From assembly GCF_000612505.1 (NCBI RefSeq), contig NZ_CP004078.1:1042001-1106000 (forward strand): 64,000 bases of DNA, written 5' to 3'. The position numbers and the translations under genes are program-made. Positions 45,709-54,247 of the stretch are shown piece by piece; positions within the stretch are counted from its first letter, which is position 1; each line of letters opens with the position of its first letter. Source of the stretch: Paenibacillus sabinae T27. Its GTDB lineage: Bacteria > Bacillota > Bacilli > Paenibacillales > Paenibacillaceae. The notes beneath the pieces were generated by a model. The model did not search any database and was not told the DNA's origin. It worked only from the letters and a program-made list of their open reading frames with translations.

Positions 45709-47241
45709 ATGACTAGCCGCCATTCGGGCAGTACCGGCCTTCCGCTGCCGGGAAATCTTCGCACTGTGGTGACTGCGGGCATTTTTGCAGCGGTTTGCGC
45801 GGTCGTGCCGCTGATGATCGGCTTTGTCAGCGCAAAGCTCAGCTCATCGAGCAGCCTGCAGCTGGCTATTGTGTCGGCGCTGCTGTTCCCGGCCTTCCTG
45901 CTCTCGCTGCTGAAGCCCCGGCTGCTCGTTTCGTACACGCTGCTGGTCTGGGCTGTCGCTCCCGAGCTTCGCCGGCTTGCCGACTGGAGTGAAGGCACCT
46001 ATCACTCCGTCTCGTTGCTCAGCTTGGCTCCGCTGCTCGCAGGAGCGACGGTCGCCATACCGGTCCTGCGCGAAATTCATACCCTCAAGCGGCCTCATAT
46101 GCGGCTGATGCTGCTGTTCGCGATTCCGCTCGGATACGCCACCCTGATCGGGCTGGCGAAGAATGGCGTAGGCTCGGTATACGATCTGCTGAACTACCTG
46201 GTTCCGCTTCTTCTTCTGCTGTATTTTGCAGTAACGCCGTTTACGGCCCGCGATATCGACAGGCTGCTTGGCACCTATGCCAATATCGCGGTTTTGGTAG
46301 CCGTGTACGGGATCATACAGTATTTGACGGTTCCGGCATGGGACGCTTTCTGGATGCAGAATTCGGGTATGAATTCCATCGGTACGCCGCATCCGCTGGA
46401 GGTCAGGGTCTTCTCCACCCTCAACTCGCCGGGACCCGCCGCAACCTTCCTCGTGTTCGCGCTGGTGCCGATGATCCTTGAGAAGCGCTGGCGGGGAGCC
46501 TTCAGCTGGATCGGCGTTCTGCTTGTGGTCGTCTGCCTGCTGACCACGCTCGTACGCGCCTCCTGGCTACTGATGCTGGTCATGCTTCTCGTCTATATCG
46601 CATCTTCTTCTTCTAAAGGCAAATGGAAGACTCTGATTCAGGTGGTCTTTGTAGCGCTTGCGCTGTTCTGGATCGTTCCGAAGCTTCCGGGAGCGGAGGG
46701 GCTGACGGCACGGATGGAGACCCTCTCGTCTATCCAAGAGGACCGCTCCTATAACGACCGGCTCAACCTCCTCGGAACGATGATCCCTGCGATTAAATCC
46801 AATCCGGTAGGCCAGGGAATCGGCAGCGTCGGACAGAGCACGAAGATTGGCAACAGCGGCGAGCTCGGCGAATACGGCATTATGGACAACGGGTTCATTG
46901 CCCTGATGCTCACCTTCGGCGCTCCGGGCGGCCTGCTGTTCTTTATCGCACTCGGAGCGGTAGCCAAGCAGATTTACGGCAGAGTGGTCGGCATGATCCG
47001 GCTCCAGCTGTATGGCAGGCTGGCTCTTGCGGCGTGGGTAGGCGCGGTGGTAGGGCTGGTGTCGGACAACGGATTCTCAGGGCTGAAAGCCTACCTGATC
47101 TGGATGCTGATCGGTCTTGGCCTCGGCGTAAGAGAGCTGATCGAGACCGGCAGGAAAGAAGCCGACCCGGCGGTGATCGAGCCGGAGACCGAAAGCGTAC
47201 TGGCCGAAGCTAAAGGCCAAGTGGCTACGGACAGCCGGTGA
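45709..47241 (+). CDS. Wzy/O-antigen-ligase-like membrane protein 2
   Basis: 510 residues with about 12 hydrophobic helices and the Wzy_C-type loop: STLNSPGPAATFL, TTLVRASWL, and a later NPVGQGIGSVGQS with DNGFIALMLTFGAPGGLLFF. It differs strongly from the 449-residue protein two genes upstream. One may polymerise and the other ligate or act on a second polymer. ATG at 45709 is ten bases from AGGAGGT. The acidic C-terminal 35 residues are cytoplasmic. Confidence 0.87.
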   Translation: MTSRHSGSTGLPLPGNLRTVVTAGIFAAVCAVVPLMIGFVSAKLSSSSSLQLAIVSALLFPAFLLSLLKPRLLVSYTLLVWAVAPELRRLADWSEGTYHSVSLLSLAPLLAGATVAIPVLREIHTLKRPHMRLMLLFAIPLGYATLIGLAKNGVGSVYDLLNYLVPLLLLLYFAVTPFTARDIDRLLGTYANIAVLVAVYGIIQYLTVPAWDAFWMQNSGMNSIGTPHPLEVRVFSTLNSPGPAATFLVFALVPMILEKRWRGAFSWIGVLLVVVCLLTTLVRASWLLMLVMLLVYIASSSSKGKWKTLIQVVFVALALFWIVPKLPGAEGLTARMETLSSIQEDRSYNDRLNLLGTMIPAIKSNPVGQGIGSVGQSTKIGNSGELGEYGIMDNGFIALMLTFGAPGGLLFFIALGAVAKQIYGRVVGMIRLQLYGRLALAAWVGAVVGLVSDNGFSGLKAYLIWMLIGLGLGVRELIETGRKEADPAVIEPETESVLAEAKGQVATDSR

Positions 47242-47343
47242 TTTCTTAAGAACCGCTCCCGGCTTAAGGCGAAGACGACAATGAATTCCTATATGGGCAA
47301 GAAAACAACGGATGCGAACGGTTAGATAAAGGAGGAAACCTGC

Positions 47344-47625
47344 ATGAATTCAGTTTCAAGCGTGTTTGCCGGCGTTGACCCGATGACCGGGGACAATGCT
47401 ATCCCAAATGACGAAATCCGGTTAGGGTGCCGGCCGTTCGCCGAAGAGATTGTATTGGGTGAGGGAAGCGGGGATGGGGCGATTGAGCTCGCGGACACCC
47501 CTGGCGTCCCTGATCATGTGAGAATTCATAGTCGGCTTCAAACCCTGAGGGCTTTAAAGGCTTTAAGGGCAAGCCAGGCGGAGAAAGAACAGAAGAAGGG
47601 AGGAAGAAGCTATGTCTTATCCTGA
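47344..47625 (+). CDS. Small hypothetical protein in the EPS cluster, 93 residues
   Basis: Family not recognised. It is soluble: an acidic, Gly-rich N-terminal two-thirds (EIVLGEGSGDGAIELAD), then a basic amphipathic helix (LQTLRALKALRASQAEKEQK). A strong AAGGAGGAA precedes the ATG, and the 3' end overlaps the next glycosyltransferase gene by 14 bases, so it is expressed and coupled to it. It could be a small adaptor of the transferase or an assembly regulator; no evidence decides. Confidence 0.7.
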   Translation: MNSVSSVFAGVDPMTGDNAIPNDEIRLGCRPFAEEIVLGEGSGDGAIELADTPGVPDHVRIHSRLQTLRALKALRASQAEKEQKKGGRSYVLS

Positions 47626-48832
47626 CGGATTGAACATTATGTCAACGGGCCTTAGCTGGCCTTCCGTGCAGCCTGGCGGGCTCAACACGTATTTCAAATC
47701 CGTCTGCGAGCAGCTCTCCTCCCGCAACCGGGTGCAGGCGCTGATTTGCACCAAGGAGATGCCGGCAACTCCCGAGGAACTGATTATCCATAACGCCGGC
47801 GATCCGAAAGAGTCGATCTGGAAGCGGAAGGACGCCTTTCAGAGAAAGGCGGCGGACATGTTTAACAGCGGGAAGGAAAGGATCGACATCCTGTACTCCC
47901 ATTTCGCTCCCTACGGGGTCGGCCCGGCCATCGAGGCGAAGAAGCGCGGCATTCCGGTTGTCATGACGTTCCACGGCCCCTGGAATGAAGAGATGAAGAT
48001 CGAAGGCCAGGGAATCAAGCATCAGGTGAAGACCGCGATTGCCAAGTCGATTGAACGGAAGGCTTACCGGCTCGCGGATAAGTTCATCGTCCTCAGCGAG
48101 ACCTTCCGCGACATTCTCCATTCGCTGCACGGTATTCCGCTTGACAAGATCGTCATCATTCCCGGAGCGGCCAACATCGACCGGTTCATTCCTTCAAGCA
48201 ACCGGCTTGCGGTCCGTCGAATGCTGAATCTGCCGGAAGGGGCCACCACGGTGCTGACGGTTCGCAGGCTCGTGAACCGGATGGGCCTCCTGCAGCTGCT
48301 GGAAGCCTGGCGGTCCGTGTCTGAGCGCTTCCCGAACGCTATCCTGCTGATCGGCGGCAAAGGCCCCTTGCGGGCGGAGCTCGAAGAGCGGATCGCCGAT
48401 TACGGGCTGACAAGCAAGGTCAGGCTGCTCGGCTATATCCCCGACCATGAGCTGGCCTCGTATTATCAGGCGGCTGACCTGTTCGTCGTTCCGTCGCAGG
48501 CTCTGGAGGGCTTCGGCCTGATCACAGCCGAAGCGCTGGCTAGCGGACTGCCGGTCATGGCAACGCCGATCGGCGGCAACCGGGAAATCCTGCAGAATTT
48601 CCGGCCGGAGCTGCTCTTCAAGAGCTCGTCCGCCGCGGATATGGCCGAGGGGATTTCCCACATGCTCGGCAACCGAAGGCTTCTTCCGAGCCGGGAGGAA
48701 TGCCGGGAGCATGTGCTGGAAAGGTACACCTGGGAGCATGTCGCGGATCAGGTGGAAGCCGTATTCAGAGAGGTTATGGGGAAAGGAGAGACGCTGAATG
48801 TTGAGAGTGGCATATATCGATCACACGGCTAG
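47612..48832 (+). CDS. Glycosyltransferase family 4 (first of three)
   Basis: 406 residues, GT-B fold. N-terminal acceptor domain with PGGLNTYFKSVCEQL; C-terminal donor domain with VLTVRRLVNRMGLLQLLEAW, LIGGKGPLR, and the EX7E motif EGFGLITAE followed by PVMATPIGGNRE. It retains configuration at a nucleotide-sugar donor. The last 20 residues (after GKGETLN) overlap the next gene by 35 bases and look non-conserved. Confidence 0.92.
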   Translation: MSYPDGLNIMSTGLSWPSVQPGGLNTYFKSVCEQLSSRNRVQALICTKEMPATPEELIIHNAGDPKESIWKRKDAFQRKAADMFNSGKERIDILYSHFAPYGVGPAIEAKKRGIPVVMTFHGPWNEEMKIEGQGIKHQVKTAIAKSIERKAYRLADKFIVLSETFRDILHSLHGIPLDKIVIIPGAANIDRFIPSSNRLAVRRMLNLPEGATTVLTVRRLVNRMGLLQLLEAWRSVSERFPNAILLIGGKGPLRAELEERIADYGLTSKVRLLGYIPDHELASYYQAADLFVVPSQALEGFGLITAEALASGLPVMATPIGGNREILQNFRPELLFKSSSAADMAEGISHMLGNRRLLPSREECREHVLERYTWEHVADQVEAVFREVMGKGETLNVESGIYRSHG

Positions 48833-49937
48833 ATGGAGCGGCGGCGAGGTAGCGTTGTTCAACATTCTGACCCATATCGGAGAACAGGTTGACCCGCTTG
48901 TGATCCTGGCGGAGGAAGGCGCGCTGGCCGACCGCTTGCGCGATAGAGGAATCGACGTCCGGATCGTGCCGATGGACGAGAGCGTCCGAAGCCGCGGCCG
49001 CAACACCGTCAACCTGGGCGCGCCGGCTGCTGCCATGAAGCTGCTGGCCTACGGCCGTAAAATCGCTCCGCTGCTGAAGAAGGAGCGGGTAGCCTGCGTG
49101 CATACCAACTCCCTTAAGTCTGCCCTGTACGGAACGGTTGCCGCCAAGATGGCAGGCGTACCGCTGATTTGGCATATTCGCGACCATATTGGCGCGCCTT
49201 ATCTGAAGCCGGTTGTCGCCAAAGCCATCCGGCTGCTCTCGCGTCTATTGCCGAACGGCGTCATCGCCAATTCGAAGTCCACGCTCAGCGCGCTGGAGCT
49301 GCCGAAGTCGAAGAAGACGCTGGTCGTCTATTCCGCTTTCGCCAAAGCGATCGGCGGCGTAGCCGGACGCGGGGACCAGAAGGACTTCAACGTTCTGCTG
49401 GTCGGGCGGCTGGCCGAATGGAAGGGTCAGCATATTCTGCTGGATGCGGCCAAGAAGCTTCAGGGTAACGGCCGAATCAAGTTCTGGCTGGCGGGCGACG
49501 CCCTCTTCGGCGAAGACGAATACAAGAAGAAGCTGCTTGCGACGATCGAGCGCGAGGGGCTTGACAATGTAAGCCTCCTGGGACATGTGGAGGACATTCA
49601 GGGATTGATGCAACAAGCGGATCTGCTCGTCCATACTTCGATCACACCGGAGCCGTTCGGCCAGGTGATCGTCGAAGGGATGGCGGCGGGTCTGCCGGTA
49701 ATCGCGTCCAATGAGGGAGGACCGGTTGAAATCGTCGTGCCGGGTGAGACAGGACTGCTCATTCAGCCTGGAGACCCGGCTATTCTTGCGGAATCGATCA
49801 ACTGGATGCTGGAGCATCCCGAAGAGCGGGAAAGAATGGCGGAAGCCGGGATCAAGCGGGTAAAGGAACATTTTGTGATCGAGAACACGGTCAAAGAGAT
49901 TGTCGCCTATTATAAAGGCCTGGTGGCGGGCACCTGA
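48798..49937 (+). CDS. Glycosyltransferase family 4 (second of three)
   Basis: 379 residues, GT-B fold. N-terminus YIDHTARWSGGEVALFNIL, donor domain LLVGRLAEWKGQHILLDAAK, EX7E as PEPFGQVIVEGMA and IASNEGGPVEIV. A retaining transferase for the repeat unit. It starts within the end of the previous gene (ATG after GGGAAAGGAG), which implies translational coupling. A 102-base gap with no clear terminator separates it from the third GT4 gene. Confidence 0.92.
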   Translation: MLRVAYIDHTARWSGGEVALFNILTHIGEQVDPLVILAEEGALADRLRDRGIDVRIVPMDESVRSRGRNTVNLGAPAAAMKLLAYGRKIAPLLKKERVACVHTNSLKSALYGTVAAKMAGVPLIWHIRDHIGAPYLKPVVAKAIRLLSRLLPNGVIANSKSTLSALELPKSKKTLVVYSAFAKAIGGVAGRGDQKDFNVLLVGRLAEWKGQHILLDAAKKLQGNGRIKFWLAGDALFGEDEYKKKLLATIEREGLDNVSLLGHVEDIQGLMQQADLLVHTSITPEPFGQVIVEGMAAGLPVIASNEGGPVEIVVPGETGLLIQPGDPAILAESINWMLEHPEERERMAEAGIKRVKEHFVIENTVKEIVAYYKGLVAGT

Positions 49938-50039
49938 CGAACAAAAGGAGAGCGGATATCACCTGTGAAGCAAGCAGCTGTCTCTTAAGCAGCCGCTTCT
50001 TGACACACATAGCTCCATCAAACGTTGAGGATGATTCAC

Positions 50040-51140
50040 ATGAAAATAGCGATAGCGCATGATTACTTAATCCAAATGGGCGGAGCGGAAAGGGTGGTGG
50101 AGGTTTTTCACCATATGTATCCGGAGGCTCCAATCTTCACGACGGTTTTTAACGGAAACCGCCTGACCGAGAATCTCAAGGACGCGGATATCCGGGCCTC
50201 CTGGCTGCAAAAAATTCCGGGAGTGAAGGACAATTTTAAAGGGGTGCTGCCGCTTTATCCCATGGCTATCCGCGATCTGGACTTCAGCGGGTTCGACATC
50301 GTACTGAGTTCCAGCAGCGCGTTCATGAAGAGCATCCAGGTTCCCAAGCGTACATTTCATCTCTGCTACTGCCACACCCCGATGAGATTTGCCTGGGATT
50401 ATGACACCTATATGGAACGGCAGTCGAATTCCGGTTTATTCAAAAGAGTGCTGAAGCTCTACATCCAGCAGCTCAAAATGTGGGATCAGCGGACCTCCAA
50501 AAACGTGAACCAGTTCGTTGCCAACTCATCCGTTGTCAAGAGCCGGATACGGAACTACTACCATCGGGATGCTGATGTCATCTTCCCGCCCATCAATACC
50601 TCCCGGTTCAAAAGCTCAAGCTCCATCGGCGATTATTATCTGATCGTCTCCAGACTGGTTTCCTACAAGCGGATCGATCTGGCGGTCGAAGCCTTCAACC
50701 GCAACGGTCTGAAGCTGCTCATCGTCGGCGACGGTCCCGACCGGAAGCGGCTGGAAGGAATGGCCAAGAGCAATGTTAAATTCCTCGGCCGTCTCGAAGA
50801 CGATGAGGTCAACGGACTGATGTCGCAGTGCCGGGCTTATATTTTTCCCGGGGAAGAGGATTTCGGCATAACGCCGCTGGAGGCGAACGCTGCGGGAAGA
50901 CCGGTTATCGCCTATCAGGCGGGCGGAGCGCTGGACACGATAGTGCCCTATGTAAACGGCGTATTTTTCAAGAAGCAGGAAGTCGACGATTTGCTAGGGG
51001 CTATTGCCGAAGTGGAATCGTATGCATGGGACGTCGGGAAAATTATGAAGCACGCGCAGAAATTCGATGAACGAACGTTTATGGTGCAGTTCAAGCAGTA
51101 TGTTGAACAGGCGTATGTGAACTTTCTAAAAGGAGGATGA
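50040..51140 (+). CDS. Glycosyltransferase family 4, mannosyltransferase-like (third of three)
   Basis: 366 residues. Motifs: AIAHDYLIQMGGAERVVEVF, HLCYCHTPMRFAWDYD, YYLIVSRLVSYKRIDLAVEA, VGDGPDRKRLEG, EX7E as EEDFGITPLEANAAG, and AYQAGGALDTIV. This pattern is typical of WbaZ-like mannosyltransferases that use GDP-mannose, matching ManC downstream, although donor prediction is uncertain. ATG at 50040 is nine bases from GAGG; TTG at 50025 is an unlikely alternative. Ugd follows four bases after the stop. Confidence 0.92.
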   Translation: MKIAIAHDYLIQMGGAERVVEVFHHMYPEAPIFTTVFNGNRLTENLKDADIRASWLQKIPGVKDNFKGVLPLYPMAIRDLDFSGFDIVLSSSSAFMKSIQVPKRTFHLCYCHTPMRFAWDYDTYMERQSNSGLFKRVLKLYIQQLKMWDQRTSKNVNQFVANSSVVKSRIRNYYHRDADVIFPPINTSRFKSSSSIGDYYLIVSRLVSYKRIDLAVEAFNRNGLKLLIVGDGPDRKRLEGMAKSNVKFLGRLEDDEVNGLMSQCRAYIFPGEEDFGITPLEANAAGRPVIAYQAGGALDTIVPYVNGVFFKKQEVDDLLGAIAEVESYAWDVGKIMKHAQKFDERTFMVQFKQYVEQAYVNFLKGG

Positions 51141-51144
51141 AGAT

Positions 51145-52485
51145 ATGAATCTGGCGGTAATCGGCACTGGCTATGTCGGCCTCGTATCGGGCGTATGCTT
51201 TACACTTGGGGGTAACCATGTTATTTGCGTCGATAAGGATGAGGAGAAGATCGCCCGGCTGGGCCAGATGAAGTCGCCCATCTACGAACCGGGTATCGAG
51301 GCGCTGATCGAAATGAACCTGAAAGAGGGAAGACTGAAGTTCTCCTCCGATCTCCGGGAGTCGGTTCGCCTCTCGGATATCGTTATCCTTGCTGTAGGCA
51401 CGCCTTCTCTCCCGAACGGGGAAGCGGATCTGCAGTACATCGAAAGCGCGGCTGCGGACATCGGCCGAGCCATGGAAGGCTATAAGATCATCATGACGAA
51501 GTCTACCGTTCCCGTAGGAACGAACGAGAAAATCCGCCAGATTATCGCTGCCCACACCGGCTATCCGTTCGATATCGTATCGGCGCCGGAATTCCTCCGG
51601 GAAGGCTCGGCCATCCAGGATACGCTGCATCCCGACCGGGTGATCATCGGTCTCGACAACCCGGCCCTTGAGCCCGTTATGCGGGAGCTTCATCAGGGCT
51701 TCACCGAAAATATTGTCGTCACCGACATCCGCAGCGCGGAAATGATCAAGTACGCCTCGAACGCATTTCTGGCAACCAAAATTTCGTTCATCAACGAAAT
51801 CGCCAATATCTGCGAAAAGGTAGGCGCGGATGTGACCGAGGTGGCCGAGGGAATGGGCCTCGACCGGCGGATCGGCTCTTCCTTCCTCCAGGCGGGAATC
51901 GGCTACGGCGGCTCCTGCTTCCCGAAAGATACGAAGGCGCTGATCCAGATCGCAGGGAACGTCGACTACGAATTCAAGCTGCTGAAATCGGTGGTCGAAG
52001 TCAATCAGGGCCAGCGGTTCATGATTCTTGCGAAGCTCCACGAGTCGATAGGCAGTCTGCAGGGTGCGACAATCGGAATCTGGGGACTGGCCTTCAAGCC
52101 GAACACCGACGATGTGCGCGAATCGCCTGCAAGGGAAATCATCGAGGCGCTTGTTAAGGAAGGCGCGCATGTGAAGGTGTACGATCCGATTGCCGCGGAC
52201 AATTTCCGGAAGCAATACGACCACCCGCTGATTCACTGGTGCGCCGTGCCGGAGGAAGCGGGAACCGGCAGCGACGCGGTCTGCCTGCTCACAGATTGGG
52301 CCGTGTTCAAGGATATCGATCTGCACCTTCTGGCAGCAGGAATGCGCAAGCCGATCCTGATCGACGGGCGCAACGTCTACTCCAAGGAACAAATCGAAGG
52401 AACCGGGCTGGAATATTATTCGGTGGGACGCCCGCGGATGGGCGGACTCAGCGGCTTGTCTCCAAGCGTGGCAGGAGCGGTATAA
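51145..52485 (+). CDS. ugd: UDP-glucose 6-dehydrogenase
   Basis: 446 residues. Rossmann motif VIGTGYVGLVSGVCF, VGTPSLPNGEADLQYI, TVPVGT, EFLREGSAI, catalytic Cys in GYGGSCFPKD, and GLAFKPNTDDVRESPA in the C-terminal domain. It oxidises UDP-glucose twice with NAD to UDP-glucuronate, so the polysaccharide likely contains glucuronic acid. Enzymes of this type are known targets of CpsD-type kinases such as the one earlier in the cluster. Confidence 0.97.
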   Translation: MNLAVIGTGYVGLVSGVCFTLGGNHVICVDKDEEKIARLGQMKSPIYEPGIEALIEMNLKEGRLKFSSDLRESVRLSDIVILAVGTPSLPNGEADLQYIESAAADIGRAMEGYKIIMTKSTVPVGTNEKIRQIIAAHTGYPFDIVSAPEFLREGSAIQDTLHPDRVIIGLDNPALEPVMRELHQGFTENIVVTDIRSAEMIKYASNAFLATKISFINEIANICEKVGADVTEVAEGMGLDRRIGSSFLQAGIGYGGSCFPKDTKALIQIAGNVDYEFKLLKSVVEVNQGQRFMILAKLHESIGSLQGATIGIWGLAFKPNTDDVRESPAREIIEALVKEGAHVKVYDPIAADNFRKQYDHPLIHWCAVPEEAGTGSDAVCLLTDWAVFKDIDLHLLAAGMRKPILIDGRNVYSKEQIEGTGLEYYSVGRPRMGGLSGLSPSVAGAV

Positions 52486-52636
52486 GCGGTATATATGGAT
52501 AAGTGACGAACCGGGTCAGGCGCCGCAGACTCAGGCGAAGCAGGTTCGCCGCGGCGGCGCCGCTACCTTAGGATATTCCGTTAAGAAGCAGGCTGTTCAC
52601 GGCTGTATCATGACCATTATGAGGGAGGGTATCATT

Positions 52637-54007
52637 ATGAAACTGGTATTATTGTCTGGCGGTTCGGGAAAACGGCTGTGGCCTCTGTCCAACGACTCTC
52701 GGTCGAAACAGTTTCTGAAGGTGCTGGAAAGCCCGCTCGGCGAGCCGGAATCGATGGTCCAGCGGGTATGGCGGCAGCTGGGAGAAGCGGGACTTGCGGA
52801 ATCGTCGTATTTGGCGACAGGGCGCGGGCAGGTGGAGATGATCCAAAGCCAGCTGGGCGGGGATGTCAAGATCATCGTCGAGCCCGAGCGCCGCGATACG
52901 TTTCCGGCCATTGCGCTGACGGCCGTCTACCTGTATTCGGTAGAAGGCGTTCGCCCGGATGAGACCGTCGCGATCCTCCCGGTCGATCCTTATGTGGAAG
53001 GCTCCTTCTTCGGCTCGATTTCACAGCTGGAGCAGGCGCTTGACGATACCGGCGCAAATCTGGCGCTGATCGGCGTCGTGCCGGAGCATCCCTCGGAGAA
53101 ATACGGCTACATTATTCCTTCGGGCGGCGCGACGGAGAAAGAGGTAAGACCGGTTAGCGGTTTCCTGGAGAAGCCGGATCGCCTGCGGGCCGAAGAGCTG
53201 ATCGGACAGGGCGCCTTGTGGAACTGCGGGGTGTTCGCCTTCCGGCTGGGATATCTGCTTAATATTTTACAGCAAAAAGGGCTGCCTTTGACTTACGAGG
53301 AGCTGCAGAAGCAGTATAAGCTGCTCTCTTCCATCAGCTTCGATTACGAAGTGGTTGAGAAGGAAGACAAGATCGTTGTCCAGCCGTATGACGGATTCTG
53401 GAAGGACTTAGGCACCTGGAATACCCTGACCGAGGAAATGGCGAGCAACCAATTAGGCAAGGGCGTGCTGACTGAGGATTCCTCTACAAGCTGCCTGGTC
53501 AACGAGCTTGATATTCCGATCACGGTAATTGGCGCCCAGGACCTGATCATCGCCGCGAGCCCGGATGGCATCCTCGTCACCCACAAATCGGAAAGCCCGC
53601 GCATCAAAGAGGTGCTGAAGGGCGCGGAGCAAAGACCGATGTACGAGGAACGCCGGTGGGGCCACTATAAGGTGATCGATTACGTCAAATACCAGGAAAG
53701 CAATGAAGTCCTGACCAAGCGGATTTTTATCGCAGAGGGAAAAAATATCAGCTACCAGTATCATCTTAAGCGCAGCGAAATCTGGACCTTTATCAGCGGG
53801 GAAGCCAGCATCATTCTTAACGAGAAATTGCACACGGTGAAAGCCGGAGATGTTGTGCGCATACCGGAAGGAACGAAGCACAGCATTCTCGCGTTGACCG
53901 ATGTGGAATTCATCGAGGTTCAGACCGGATCGGAGCTGGTGGAAGAGGATAATATCCGCATAACGCTGGATTGGAAGGATATTGAACTGCAGCAATTTAT
54001 CTCGTAA
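52637..54007 (+). CDS. manC: Mannose-1-phosphate guanylyltransferase (with C-terminal cupin)
   Basis: 456 residues. Pyrophosphorylase signature LLSGGSGKRLWPLSNDSRSK, zone FLEKPDR and WNCGVFAFR, then a C-terminal type II isomerase cupin domain (KNISYQYHLKRSEIWTFISG; AGDVVRIPEGTKHSI). It makes GDP-mannose. The cupin half may also isomerise fructose-6-phosphate to mannose-6-phosphate. ATG at 52637 follows GAGGGAGGGT; the frame is open 27 bases further upstream. It is the last biosynthetic gene of the cluster. Confidence 0.95.
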   Translation: MKLVLLSGGSGKRLWPLSNDSRSKQFLKVLESPLGEPESMVQRVWRQLGEAGLAESSYLATGRGQVEMIQSQLGGDVKIIVEPERRDTFPAIALTAVYLYSVEGVRPDETVAILPVDPYVEGSFFGSISQLEQALDDTGANLALIGVVPEHPSEKYGYIIPSGGATEKEVRPVSGFLEKPDRLRAEELIGQGALWNCGVFAFRLGYLLNILQQKGLPLTYEELQKQYKLLSSISFDYEVVEKEDKIVVQPYDGFWKDLGTWNTLTEEMASNQLGKGVLTEDSSTSCLVNELDIPITVIGAQDLIIAASPDGILVTHKSESPRIKEVLKGAEQRPMYEERRWGHYKVIDYVKYQESNEVLTKRIFIAEGKNISYQYHLKRSEIWTFISGEASIILNEKLHTVKAGDVVRIPEGTKHSILALTDVEFIEVQTGSELVEEDNIRITLDWKDIELQQFIS

Positions 54008-54087
54008 TAATGCCTGAATGAGGGATAACCTACTTATTAACCATATAACAAGGCTATTAAACGGGTCTTTTGGCTCATTTATTGAAG

Positions 54088-54113
54088 AATGATGAAAATC
54101 AGTCTTCATCATT
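54088..54113 (+). terminator. Inverted repeat after manC
   Basis: AATGATGAA and TTCATCATT form a perfect nine-base stem with an eight-base loop, about 80 bases after manC and just before the riboswitch. It lacks a T run, so it may be a weak terminator or an operator. Confidence 0.4.
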
Positions 54114-54135
54114 AATTGTACACCGTCGATATTTA

Positions 54136-54239
54136 CGGTAGAAGGTTAAGCCTTCCAATACGACAAAGGCAAACCTATCGCGAGGTAGGGACGCAAAGCC
54201 ATAGGGCCTCTCCATTTCAGAGAGGCAGCCTGGCTACCG
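54136..54239 (+). ncRNA. Cyclic di-GMP-I (GEMM) riboswitch
   Basis: The conserved GEMM-I core is present in order: GGCAAACC, a stem CCTATC/GGTAGG capped by a GCGA GNRA tetraloop, GGGACGCAAAGCC, a perfect stem GCCTCTC/GAGAGGC, and the closing GCCTGGCTACCG. CGGTAG (54136-54141) pairs with CTACCG (54234-54239) as the outer stem, and a small GAAGG/CCTTC hairpin sits just inside its 5' strand. Its 3' end directly touches the Shine-Dalgarno of the first GH26 gene, which suggests control of translation initiation by c-di-GMP. CTTCC at 54152-54156 is complementary to GGAAG of that Shine-Dalgarno. Whether the ligand turns the gene on or off cannot be told from sequence. Confidence 0.9.
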
Positions 54240-54247
54240 AAAGGAAG

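Noticed and set aside
51091..52392. 433-codon open frame opposite ugd
   Set aside because: Shadow translation; ugd motifs are complete on the plus strand.
54116..54247. In-frame N-terminal extension of the first GH26 protein
   Set aside because: The stretch is the c-di-GMP riboswitch; the signal peptide only begins after 54248, and the extension has no ribosome binding site.
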